20,195 bases of DNA from Patescibacteria group bacterium UBA661 (GTDB taxonomy: Bacteria; Patescibacteriota; Minisyncoccia; Phycocordibacterales; UBA918), in assembly GCA_002299465.1 (NCBI GenBank), contig DBNX01000011.1, positions 23,910-44,104 on the forward strand, given 5' to 3'. Shown piece by piece: positions 13,377 through 20,195 of this stretch (within the stretch, counting starts at the first letter, position 1; every line of letters begins with the position of its first letter). Below the pieces are notes generated by a model. The model made no database searches. It was given only the letters and a program-made list of their open reading frames with translations, and had not been told where the DNA came from. Made by a program: the position numbers and the translations under genes.

Positions 13377-15128
13377 TTATTCGTTAATCACCCGCAAGAC
13401 TTCTTCAATACTAGTAAAGCCCCGGGCTGCCTTGTAGATACCATCTTCGAGCATCGTTAACATTCCTTCCTTGCGGGCTTGCACTTCTATTTCATCACCA
13501 GTTTTCCCAGACATCACCATTTCTTTAATGGTCGGTGACATCTCCAGTACTTCGTGAATACCCATTCTGCCCCGGTAACCATCCTCGGTCTCACCTTTTT
13601 CTTTAGGGCGGAAAAAAGTAATGTCATTCCAAGTCGCCGTCTCCGCTACCACCTTCTCTTCTTTTAGGGTCTTAAGAACTAAATTTAAATCGACTTTGGT
13701 CGAAAGCTCATCACGCTCGGCCTTAGTCAGTATGTAAGGCAATTTATCGTCTGACAATTTTCGAACCAACCGCTGTCCGATGGCTACTCGTAACGTCGAC
13801 ACCAACAAGAACGACTCCAAGCCCATATCAACAAGTCTGGCGACAGTGCCCGCCGCCGAGTTAGTGTGCACAGTCGCCAATACCAAGTGCCCAGTAAGGG
13901 CAGCATTGATGGCTAGACTGGCTGTCTCCTCATCGCGGATTTCACCCACCATAATAATGTCTGGGTCCTGTCGCATCAACGAACGCAGTCCTGCCGCAAA
14001 AGTAAAGCCGATTTCGGGCTTGACCTGCGATTGGTTGATGCGTGGCATCTGATACTCGATAGGGTCTTCAATTGTTGAGACATTGACTTCGGGAGTGTTT
14101 AGCAAATCCAGTATCGTGTACAGAGTTGTTGATTTACCTGAGCCCGTTGGACCCGTTACCAAAATTATGCCCGTAGTCGCTCTGGTAGCTTTATGAATCC
14201 GCTCCAAAGTATCGCCGTGAAAGCCAATGCCCTCTAAGGAATATCCGGAACGATTCTCGCGCAAGAGTCGCATGACGATTTTTTCACCATAAAACACCGG
14301 CAAAACCGACACTCGAAATGCCACCTTTTGCCCGTCCATCTCCATTTTGAAACGACCATCTTGTGGTAAGCGTTTCTGATCTAACTTCAGATTAGCCAGG
14401 ACTTTTATACGCGCTACGATTGTGCCGGCAGCGTGCTTAGGCAACTTCATAGCATCACTGAGAATACCGTCGATTCGGTACCTAACAATTACCTCGGTTT
14501 CCGCGGGTTCAATATGAATATCAGATGCTCCTTGAATAACAGCGTGTCGAAGCAAAGTATCAACAATCCGCACCACCGGCAAATCCTCGGCGAGTTTCTT
14601 CAAATCATTTTCTGATAGCTCTTCCCCGCTTTCTTCAGCTACAATCTTTAGAGCTGAAGCGTCCTTCATTATGATGTCACCAAATTCATCTTTTAGTGTC
14701 TTTTGGTACTGCCTAATGGCTGAGCGCATCGACTCAGTGTCGGTCAAGCGTGGTAATATTTTTAAACCCACTTTCTTCTTTACAAAATCAATCGCTGGCA
14801 AGTCGGCAGTGTCGAGCATTGCCACCTCTAGTTCTGTCTCGCTACGACGAAAGGCAATGATGTTGTGCGTGCGTGCGACTGGCTCAGGAATAAGAGCGAG
14901 TACTTCAAAATCAATCTTGATGTTTTTTAGCGATACGAACGGTATCCCCATAACATACGACTCAATTCGTCGCATATCATCCTCAGTCATATGACCCTGG
15001 GCAACCATCGCTTCCGCCAAAGTCCGCCGTTCTGCCTTGGCGACTTTTTCGACCGCAATAATATCCGCCTTCTTGATGAATCCAGCATCAAGCACGAATC
15101 TTTTTAATTGTTCATCTTGAATACGCAC
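13377..15128 (-). CDS. pilB: Type IV pilus assembly ATPase PilB, cysteine-free
   Basis: A 583-residue GspE/PilB hexameric ATPase driving pilus extension from the cytoplasm. An MshEN-type N-terminal domain occupies about 1-145. The ATPase domain has Walker A GPTGSGKS (326-333), an Asp-box segment STIEDPIEYQ (351-360), Walker B DPDIIMVGEIRDEET (388-402) and ATVHTNSA (418-425). The family's zinc-binding tetracysteine motif before GRxGIxEVL is absent: the region reads FFRPKEKGETEDGYRGRMGI (505-524), and the protein contains no Cys at all. The start is GTG at 15128, with GGA 6 nt before it. An extended -10 box lies 38 nt upstream. It heads the pilus operon. It is PilB rather than PilT because of the N-terminal domain and the pilC context. 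Confidence 0.93.
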   Translation of the reverse strand: MRIQDEQLKRFVLDAGFIKKADIIAVEKVAKAERRTLAEAMVAQGHMTEDDMRRIESYVMGIPFVSLKNIKIDFEVLALIPEPVARTHNIIAFRRSETELEVAMLDTADLPAIDFVKKKVGLKILPRLTDTESMRSAIRQYQKTLKDEFGDIIMKDASALKIVAEESGEELSENDLKKLAEDLPVVRIVDTLLRHAVIQGASDIHIEPAETEVIVRYRIDGILSDAMKLPKHAAGTIVARIKVLANLKLDQKRLPQDGRFKMEMDGQKVAFRVSVLPVFYGEKIVMRLLRENRSGYSLEGIGFHGDTLERIHKATRATTGIILVTGPTGSGKSTTLYTILDLLNTPEVNVSTIEDPIEYQMPRINQSQVKPEIGFTFAAGLRSLMRQDPDIIMVGEIRDEETASLAINAALTGHLVLATVHTNSAAGTVARLVDMGLESFLLVSTLRVAIGQRLVRKLSDDKLPYILTKAERDELSTKVDLNLVLKTLKEEKVVAETATWNDITFFRPKEKGETEDGYRGRMGIHEVLEMSPTIKEMVMSGKTGDEIEVQARKEGMLTMLEDGIYKAARGFTSIEEVLRVINE

Positions 15129-15166
15129 AACAATTCCAAATGAGCTAATAAGAGCTGCTTGTTGTT

Positions 15167-15175
15167 ATTGTAACA
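15167..15175 (-). promoter_or_regulatory. Extended -10 promoter of the pilus operon
   Basis: On the minus strand TGT is followed by TACAAT (15167-15172), 38 nt before the pilB GTG. TTGTCA lies upstream at 15193-15198, but its 20-nt spacing is too long for a normal -35, so the extended TG is the likelier support. Confidence 0.45.
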
Positions 15176-15210
15176 CTAAACCCTATCTAACGTGACAACT
15201 CATTCCCCAA

Positions 15211-15265
15211 TGTCGCCCGCCGCCACTAACTTCTCTAGCTGCTAAGTTAGTGGCGGCGGGCGACA
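15211..15265 (-). terminator. Long hairpin after the MFS gene
   Basis: Perfect 22-bp arms (15211-15232 with 15244-15265) with an 11-nt loop begin 2 nt after the MFS stop codon on the minus strand. No strong T-run follows. It separates the damaged transporter from the pilus operon promoter. The arms carry the GGGCGAC/GTCGCCC core also seen in the hairpins at 1-27 and 1687-1715. Confidence 0.6.
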
Positions 15266-15267
15266 CC

Positions 15268-16603
15268 TCAACTCACCACTTTAGTTTCGGTAGTTGCTTC
15301 ACTACTTAGAAAATGTTTTGAAAGTTGTTGGTAGGCCTGCGAGCGAAAGGCCAGTAGCGTGACGACGGTCCCAATTACTCCAGCCAAGATAAAAACCAAA
15401 GCCATACCCCGGTCAGGACCAACGCCAAACCAGCCCCCGATTAAAGCCACACCCGCCCCCGTGGTCATAAACGGAATGAAGTAAAAGTGTGTCAGTGGTC
15501 CAACCAAAAAAGCCGTGATTGGCGTCGCTGCTGATTCGATTCCTTGCGCCAAGCCAAAAACCCGGCCCTGACGCTCGAACGGCACAACCTTCTGTATCAC
15601 AGTTTGTTCCGCCGCTTCAATAAAAGGATGGAGTGTCATCCACACCAAAATGCCTATCGCCAACAAGATAATGGAGGGTTGAATCACAAAAACCAAACAG
15701 ACTGCCTAGTTAATACCATTAACCAGCAACAACCTCCTGACTGGATTGGGCGAGAGTCCAAAACGAGCGATATACAAACCACCAATCATAAACCCGACAC
15801 TCAAGCTAGCAAGTAGCATACCCCAGGCCTGCACCGACATCAGCGATAGTCCGTAAGGATCCATTAAGGCCATAAACACGCCGCCGAGAAAATTGTTAAA
15901 GGTGGTAAAGAGTATCAAAGCAAAGAGTCCGGGAGTCTCGCGTACAGCGGCGATACTCCCCCTGATGTCCATTTTAGAAGCACCCGCCGGGTGTTTAGGT
16001 GCGGCTTCGGTAAGAGTAATGGTGACGAGATGCAAGATGGCGAGAAAGGTTATTCCGATAGCAATCAAGAGCGCCATTTCCATACCCACAAAGCCGACCG
16101 CCAATCCGGAAAGGGCGGCCGCGGCGGCGTAGGTAAGGCCGCTAGCTGTACCGATTAAACCGTTCATCTTGTCGCGACCCTCGGCAAAGAGTAGGGAGAC
16201 AGTGGTCGCCAGGGCAATGGTGCGCAGATTACCAGCCACACTACCCAGCACGAGCAAAAATATCAAACCCCAGAGTTGGGGTGAATGCCACGCCAGAGTG
16301 GCCACCTCCATTCCCCACAAGAGATACGCACCGCCCAGGTAGCAAGAGAGCGAGAGCAAGGACGAGTACAGCAGAGCTGTCTTTTTGCGTTTATGGTCTA
16401 CAACCGTGCCAAAAAGTGGCGCCAAAGCCATCGCCAAAAAAAATAAAAGTTCCCGCCACCAAAGAAGTGATTAGCACCGAATTAGTCTCGAGAAAAATCC
16501 AAAAAGTGAGAGAAAACCACACAAAAAGATTAACGACCCCCGCGGTGGTGTTGTTTGCTAAGAGACGATAAAAAATTTGGTGCGCGGACATGGCTTCTAC
16601 CAT
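15268..16603 (-). pseudogene. MFS transporter with a frameshift and an internal amber codon
   Basis: Three consecutive pieces together make one major facilitator protein of about 444 residues, with motif A-like GTVVDHKRKK after the second helix and roughly 12 hydrophobic segments. It resembles drug or macrolide efflux transporters; the substrate is unknown. Lesion one: in the T8 run (plus-strand A8 at 16436-16443) one T too many ends the N-terminal frame. With seven T the reading is GTFIFLAMALAPLFGTVVDH, which joins the frames without a gap. Lesion two: an in-frame TAG at 15706-15708 (around codon 299) interrupts VNGIN and AVCLVFVIQP, inside a predicted helix. Sequence on both sides stays well conserved in character, so decay is recent or one lesion is a sequencing error. 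A second ATG at 16591 is possible. The C-terminal part could in principle be re-initiated, but function is doubtful. Confidence 0.8.
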
Positions 16604-16609
16604 AGCACA

Positions 16610-16630
16610 TAACCCAATCCTACTGGGTTA
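16610..16630. repeat. Inverted repeat upstream of the MFS gene
   Basis: TAACCCA (16610-16616) and TGGGTTA (16624-16630), 7 nt apart, lie 6 nt upstream of the MFS start on the divergent side of the secreted-protein gene. GGGATATCCC (16644-16653), a short palindrome, follows. It may be an operator for the transporter or for the divergent gene. Confidence 0.35.
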
Positions 16631-16662
16631 CCCTGAGGGAGTTGGGATATCCCCATAGTAAT

Positions 16663-16693
16663 TTGTTTCAACCATCGTGGGGGGGGGTAAAAT
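16663..16693 (+). promoter_or_regulatory. Candidate promoter with a nine-G tract in its spacer
   Basis: TAAAAT (16688-16693) fits a -10 box. TTGTTT (16663-16668, 19-nt spacing) or TTTCAA (16666-16671, 16-nt spacing) could serve as -35; both match weakly. Nine consecutive G (16679-16687) fill the spacer just before the -10 box. The secreted-protein ATG lies 30 nt downstream. Confidence 0.4.
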
Positions 16694-16723
16694 GTAGCCA
16701 GCATTAGCAATAATCAATCAACT

Positions 16724-17256
16724 ATGCCTTCTTACAAAAACACCTCCTTCGGTCTTGCGGGTATTATCCTCGGCGCTGTGGCGGTGAGCACCATGCAATA
16801 TGTGACCGCCTGGACAGCGCCTACAGCAGTGCCCCACAAACCCGAAGCGGTAATCTAAATCTTAGCGGCTCAGCAAACCTTATTCTTGGTAGTGGTTGGG
16901 TAGGGGCAAGTAATATTAGTGCCAGCAACCAGCTTTGTATTGGTGGGGACTGTCGGACGGCGTGGCCGGCAGGTGGAAGTGGGGTACAAATCGTAAACAG
17001 CACTACCTGCACTGGAACTGCGGAGCGAGAGATTTTTCCTGGTTGGATAGTTAACTACGGCTGGGGAGCTGGCTGCACGTCATTTTGTCCCGCTGGATTT
17101 ACGCCAATCGGAGCCCAATGTGACAACACATACGCGACCTGGGGAGCTACAATTACGCATTTTCACCGATCCGGAAACGGCTGGTATTGCGGACTTCATC
17201 GTGTATACCGTTCCGGAGGTATGAGTATGAGAAATACCGCAGTTTGCATACGCTAA
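16724..17256 (+). pseudogene. Cys-rich secreted or membrane-anchored protein, frameshifted
   Basis: The ATG at 16724 starts MPSYKNTSFGLAGIILGAVA, a signal peptide or membrane anchor, and continues through VTAWTAPTAVP before a stop at codon 45. Reading on in the next frame gives a long, coherent tail: SGNLNLSGSANLILGSG, ASNQLCIGGDCRTAWPAGG, and a C-terminal domain with GAGCTSFCPAGFTPIGAQC and NGWYCGLHRVYRSGGM, ending at 17256. If the C4 run at 16832-16835 had five C, the frames would join as TAVPPQTRSGNLNLSGS, giving 177 residues. The pattern (anchor, TAWP segment, Cys-rich end with eight Cys) is one I associate with CPR surface proteins; the function is unknown. The break may be a mutation, a phase-variable tract or a sequencing error. 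Confidence 0.65.
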
Positions 17257-17286
17257 TCACCCCGACAAAACCCTCACCCCACCCCC

Positions 17287-17315
17287 TTTACAGACCCTCC
17301 TCACTTAGCTATAGT
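17287..17315 (+). promoter_or_regulatory. Sigma70-type promoter of nusA
   Basis: TTTACA (17287-17292), 17 nt, TATAGT (17310-17315): five of six matches in each box at ideal spacing, the best promoter in the window. The predicted start is near 17322, giving a leader of about 77 nt that begins with a hairpin. Confidence 0.75.
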
Positions 17316-17327
17316 AAAGTCACTCTT

Positions 17328-17353
17328 GAATGCTCGGCTTGTGCCGGGCATTC
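17328..17353 (+). promoter_or_regulatory. Hairpin at the 5' end of the nusA leader
   Basis: GAATGCTCGGC (17328-17338) pairs with GCCGGGCATTC (17343-17353) over 11 bp including one T-G wobble, with a TTGT loop. It starts about 6 nt after the predicted transcription start. There is no long T-run, so attenuation is uncertain; it may protect the RNA end or act in feedback control. Confidence 0.55.
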
Positions 17354-17398
17354 TTCGTGAGAGTACAAGAAAACCTTATAAAAATTTATTTTGTTGTT

Positions 17399-18784
17399 AT
17401 GTTTGACTTAAAAGTAATAAACTCCGTCCTTGATGAACTCGAGCAAGAACGGGGTATCCCTCGGGAAAAAATGATTGATGCCATAGAACAATCCCTCGCC
17501 ACTGCCTACAAAAAAGAATTTGGGAAACGTGGTCAGATAGTTAATTGTAAGTTTGATTTGGCTACCGGCACCACCATCTTCCAGCAAGTGAAAATTGTGG
17601 TTGATGAGAATATGTTGAAGCCGGAAACGGAAGAAGAGACCGACTCTTCCGCCGAAACCACCGAGACTGAAGACGACCGCGTGCGCTTTGATGAAGAGAA
17701 ACACATCCTACTCCAAACCGCGCGGATGATAAAAAAAGACGTCACGCCCGGCGAGGAATTGGTATTTCCGCTTGAACCCCGTGATGATTTCGGACGGATC
17801 GCCGCTCAGACCGCCAAACAAGTCATCGTCCAGAAAATCCGCGAAGCCGAAAAAGAATCAGCGTTGGCTGAATTTGGACAAAAAGCTGGCGACATTGTGA
17901 TGGGTCACGTACAGCGCTTTGAACGTGGCAATCTTTATGTTGACTTGGGTCGCGTGACTGCCATTATGCCTTACGAAGAGCAAATGCCGGGCGAGCGCTT
18001 CAAGCCGGGCGAGCGCATCCGCGCCCTGCTCCTGGCCGTAGAGGAAACTTCTCGCGGCATATTCCTAAAACTCTCACGCTCCAGCTCTGAATTTTTGTCC
18101 AGCTTGTTCACTATCGAAACTCCGGAATTACAAAGCGGTGTAGTAGAAGTAAAAGCGGTGGCTCGAGAAGCGGGCGCTCGTTCCAAGATTGCGGTTCATT
18201 CCCACGATGATCATATTGATCCGGTCGGGTCGCTCGTCGGGCAACGCGGCGTTAGAGTCCTGACGGTAATGAGCGAACTAGGCGGTGAGAAGATAGACAT
18301 CATTGAGTGGTCGGCTGATCCCGCGACCTTTATTGAAGGCTCGCTTTCTCCTGCCCAGGTGCTGTCTGTAAAAATCTTGTCTGAGCCGAACGAAGAAACG
18401 GGTGAGCGCGGTCACGCCGTGGCGGAAGTACTTCCTGATCAACAGTCTTTAGCCATTGGTCGCGGCGGGCAGAACGTCCGTCTCGCTGCCAAGCTCACGG
18501 GCTGGAAAATTGACATTGTCTCCGCCAAAACCGGCGACACCTTAGCCGAAACCAACGCCACGGGCGAAGTTGACATCGAAGCCGATGAAAGCACCGAGAT
18601 TGGCAGTGACACTGACGTGTTAGAAAATGAAGACGCCACCACTACCAAACCCGAGCTACCAGATGAGGACGGTGTAATGGGTGATCGCAACGTCAATCCC
18701 GACACCGAAGAATTTGATGAGATTGACACTCCCGAAGAAGCTGAAGCCAACTTAGTTGAAACTGAATCGCCCAAAAAGCAGTAA
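17399..18784 (+). CDS. nusA: Transcription termination/antitermination factor NusA
   Basis: A 461-residue RNA-polymerase-binding elongation factor controlling pausing, termination and antitermination. Domains: N-terminal polymerase-binding domain 1-160, starting MFDLKVINSVLDELEQERGI; S1 domain about 163-230 (GDIVMGHVQRFERGNLYVDL); KH1 about 231-310 (DPVGSLVGQRGVRV); KH2 about 312-377 (SLAIGRGGQNVRLAAKLTGW). An acidic insert (ETEEETDSSAETTETEDD, 77-94) lies inside the N-terminal domain, and the last 85 or so residues are a strongly acidic tail, replacing the C-terminal repeats of E. coli NusA. The ATG at 17399 matches the family N-terminus; an in-frame ATG at 17330 lies within the leader hairpin and would add 23 residues not typical of NusA. 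It stands without the usual rimP and infB neighbours. No ribosome binding site is evident. Confidence 0.95.
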   Translation: MFDLKVINSVLDELEQERGIPREKMIDAIEQSLATAYKKEFGKRGQIVNCKFDLATGTTIFQQVKIVVDENMLKPETEEETDSSAETTETEDDRVRFDEEKHILLQTARMIKKDVTPGEELVFPLEPRDDFGRIAAQTAKQVIVQKIREAEKESALAEFGQKAGDIVMGHVQRFERGNLYVDLGRVTAIMPYEEQMPGERFKPGERIRALLLAVEETSRGIFLKLSRSSSEFLSSLFTIETPELQSGVVEVKAVAREAGARSKIAVHSHDDHIDPVGSLVGQRGVRVLTVMSELGGEKIDIIEWSADPATFIEGSLSPAQVLSVKILSEPNEETGERGHAVAEVLPDQQSLAIGRGGQNVRLAAKLTGWKIDIVSAKTGDTLAETNATGEVDIEADESTEIGSDTDVLENEDATTTKPELPDEDGVMGDRNVNPDTEEFDEIDTPEEAEANLVETESPKKQ

Positions 18785-18831
18785 AGTGATTTTTTAATCG
18801 TTTAACCAAACCAATAAACCCAACTACAAAT

Positions 18832-19356
18832 ATGAACCTACTTCACGACATCAGCTCCGGCACAAGAGAAGAGATGAATGTAATAGTCGAGATTCCAAAG
18901 TTTTCTAAAAATAAATATGAAATTGACAAGGAGACTGGCATCATTGCCCTAGACCGGGTAATGCACTCGGCTCAAGACTACCCTTTTGACTATGGTTTTG
19001 TTCCCCAAACTCTCTTTGACGACGGTGACGCTCTTGATGTGGTCTTGATCACTACCTATCCCCTAGCGCCAGGAATTTTGGTTAAAGCCAGACCAGTGGC
19101 AATTATGGAAATGATTGACGGCGGCGAACGTGACGACAAGGTAATCGCGGTACCCGTTGACGATCCACGAATGGCTGAGATAAAAGATCTTGGCGACCTC
19201 AACGCTCACTTCAAAAAAGAAATGTCGCACTTTTTTGAAACCTACAAAAAAGTCCAAAATAAGGAAGTCCAAGTCGGCGCTTGGCACGGTGCCGAAGCGG
19301 CGATGGCAGCTTTCGATCATAGTCGCCAACTCTACACGAAAAGCCGAGCCAAATAA
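18832..19356 (+). CDS. ppa: Inorganic pyrophosphatase, family I
   Basis: A 174-residue soluble family I pyrophosphatase, hydrolysing pyrophosphate to two phosphates and so pulling nucleic-acid synthesis forward. Conserved pieces: VIVEIPKFSKNKYEIDKETG with Glu20 and the substrate lysines, DYPFDYGFVPQT (49-60), the metal-binding DGDALDVV (64-71; Ala replaces the usual Pro), and VPVDDPRM (108-114). Length is normal. The start ATG is 47 nt after nusA on the same strand, with no clear terminator between, so they may be cotranscribed; the gap contains only a T-rich stretch (18791-18796). No ribosome binding site is seen. Confidence 0.94.
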   Translation: MNLLHDISSGTREEMNVIVEIPKFSKNKYEIDKETGIIALDRVMHSAQDYPFDYGFVPQTLFDDGDALDVVLITTYPLAPGILVKARPVAIMEMIDGGERDDKVIAVPVDDPRMAEIKDLGDLNAHFKKEMSHFFETYKKVQNKEVQVGAWHGAEAAMAAFDHSRQLYTKSRAK

Positions 19357-19480
19357 AAATTCGCCACGCTAGTCCGGTCCGGTCATTGCTACATTGTTAT
19401 TTTTTCGAAAGCAAACTCTCGGCACGCAGAAATACCCGAAAGAGCTTGCTCAAAACTCACAGCCGAGACGACTAAATTGT

Positions 19481-19520
19481 GTATACCCCGTATCCCCACT
19501 AAGCTGGATACGGGGTATAC
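19481..19520. promoter_or_regulatory. Inverted repeat overlapping the promoter of the last gene
   Basis: Perfect 15-bp arms (19481-19495 with 19506-19520), 10-nt loop. TATACT (19516-19521), a good -10 box, is formed by the right arm, 27 nt before the ATG at 19549. No T-run follows, so an operator is more likely than a terminator for ppa. The stretch 19357-19480 before it shows no gene; it has only a CTCGGC...GCCGAG pair of weak significance. Confidence 0.5.
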
Positions 19521-19548
19521 TTGTAGTAGTAGCAAATAACAAACTCAT

Positions 19549-20195
19549 ATGAAAAAACAATTTATATTGGCAATGATAGTGGTCACCGCTTTTGTGTCTA
19601 GCTCTGCCGCCTCCGCCCAAACCGAAAATCAAGACCACGCCCCGGCAAACGCCATCGCTTGTACGATGGACGCGATGATGTGTCCGGATGGTACCTTCGT
19701 GGGTAGAACTGGTCCCAACTGTGAGTTTGTCTGCCCCACTACCACCGCCACCCCCACGGAAGCAGTGCCCAACGAACCGCCCAGCACACCGACCCCCGAC
19801 CCCGTTACCAATCCCGAACCAAGACCCTTAAGCAACCTACCCAATGAACGTCCTGGTGCTCTTTCCACGCAACAGCAACAGCGCATCATCAATCTCTCTG
19901 CCAACATCAGTAACCGCCTGGACGCCGTGGTAGCTCGTCTCTATGCGATTATCGCTCGTCTCGAAACGAGAATCGAAAAAACTGCCCAGACTGGCGTAGA
20001 CACCACCGAAGCCACCCTTCATCTCCGCCGCGCCGCTACTAATTTAGCGGACGCCAGAAGCCGTTTGTTTGATATTGACGAGCGCGTGCTCACCGCCACT
20101 AACAGTGACCAGCCGTTTGTTAAATGGCGAGAACTGAGTGAACATTACCGGACTACTGGTAATCTAATCCGTGAAGCGCACGCCAATCTCAGATC
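19549..20195 (+). CDS. Secreted Cys-motif and coiled-coil protein, partial at window end
   Basis: 215 codons are visible and the frame is still open at the window end. The N-terminus is a signal peptide (MKKQFILAMIVVTAFVSSSA) with a likely cut after ASA at residue 23, so it is exported. A compact four-Cys segment follows: Cys38, Cys45 in MCPDGTFVGRTGPNC (44-58), Cys58 and Cys62, spacing that suggests two disulphides. Then a Pro/Thr-rich linker (64-103) and a long amphipathic helical region (107-215) with Leu/Ile heptads such as SNRLDAVVARLYAIIARLET, probably coiled coil. Function is not recognised; it may be a surface or envelope-spacing protein. Composition and codon use look coding throughout, and the minus-strand frames here are shadows. 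An inverted repeat containing the -10 box lies upstream. Confidence 0.72.
   Translation, partial: MKKQFILAMIVVTAFVSSSAASAQTENQDHAPANAIACTMDAMMCPDGTFVGRTGPNCEFVCPTTTATPTEAVPNEPPSTPTPDPVTNPEPRPLSNLPNERPGALSTQQQQRIINLSANISNRLDAVVARLYAIIARLETRIEKTAQTGVDTTEATLHLRRAATNLADARSRLFDIDERVLTATNSDQPFVKWRELSEHYRTTGNLIREAHANLR

Noticed and set aside
15706..15708. Amber codon read as an amino acid
   Set aside because: sod and rnhA end in TAG, the transporter has a second independent lesion, and no suppressor or recoding signal is visible.
16821..17012. Minus-strand frame inside the secreted-protein gene
   Set aside because: Shadow of the plus-strand gene; the plus-strand reading has a signal peptide, regular Cys spacing and typical composition.
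17330..17398. 23-residue extension of NusA
   Set aside because: Its ATG is inside the leader hairpin and the residues do not match NusA; the family starts at MFDLK.
1..20195. UGA-recoding as in Gracilibacteria or SR1
   Set aside because: recJ, the hydrolase and the MFS gene end in TGA and no conserved gene has an internal TGA.
1..20195. tRNA, rRNA, CRISPR array or insertion sequence
   Set aside because: No TPsiC-like arm with matching stems, no regularly spaced direct repeats and no transposase-like protein were found; the inverted repeats are single hairpins.

Overview
The window looks like chromosome from a Patescibacteria (CPR) bacterium, probably of the Parcubacteria side. This rests on family resemblance: a divergent Fe/Mn superoxide dismutase of the 'LYNGYV' type, a ComEC whose metallo-beta-lactamase domain is a separate gene, a compact type IV pilus operon with very large pilin-like proteins, and a short secreted protein with an 'FGLAGIILG' N-terminal helix. 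No rRNA or tRNA gene was seen, so placement is by protein character only. The standard code is in use: genes end in TAA, TAG and TGA, and none has an internal UGA.

Layout. Positions 86-3732 hold DNA-uptake and nucleic-acid genes: the detached ComEC-type hydrolase (-), superoxide dismutase (+), and an rnhA-comEC pair (-). A small orphan ORF (+, 3841-4041) has its own promoter and terminator. recJ (-) and a HIT-family protein (+) are divergent around 5.8 kb. From 15128 down to 6284 everything is on the minus strand: a five-gene type IV pilus operon (pilB, pilC and three large prepilin-like genes), then a tpiA-pgk glycolytic pair with its own promoter. Positions 15268-17256 form a damaged segment: an MFS transporter with a frameshift and an internal amber codon, and a frameshifted secreted protein. 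nusA, inorganic pyrophosphatase and the start of a signal-peptide protein follow on the plus strand.

How the genes fit together. PilB/PilC and the pilin-like proteins could build a surface pilus, while ComEC, its separate hydrolase, RecJ and RNase H fit import and processing of DNA; this link is inference. Missing from the window are PilT, PilD, PilM/N/O and a major pilin. Tpi, Pgk and pyrophosphatase are housekeeping metabolism; NusA is core transcription.

Regulation is unusually readable. Several genes (hydrolase, rnhA, HIT, tpi) have a -10 box 6-9 nt before the ATG, which predicts leaderless or nearly leaderless mRNAs, and most of these boxes carry an extended TGn. Long perfect hairpins sit at gene ends, three of them sharing a GGGCGAC/GTCGCCC core. 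Inverted repeats overlap the promoters of the superoxide dismutase gene, tpiA and the last gene. I found no clearly new multi-gene system. The best leads are the putative operators, the leaderless starts, the damaged locus with a nine-G tract in its promoter, the nusA leader hairpin, and the modular pilin-like proteins.
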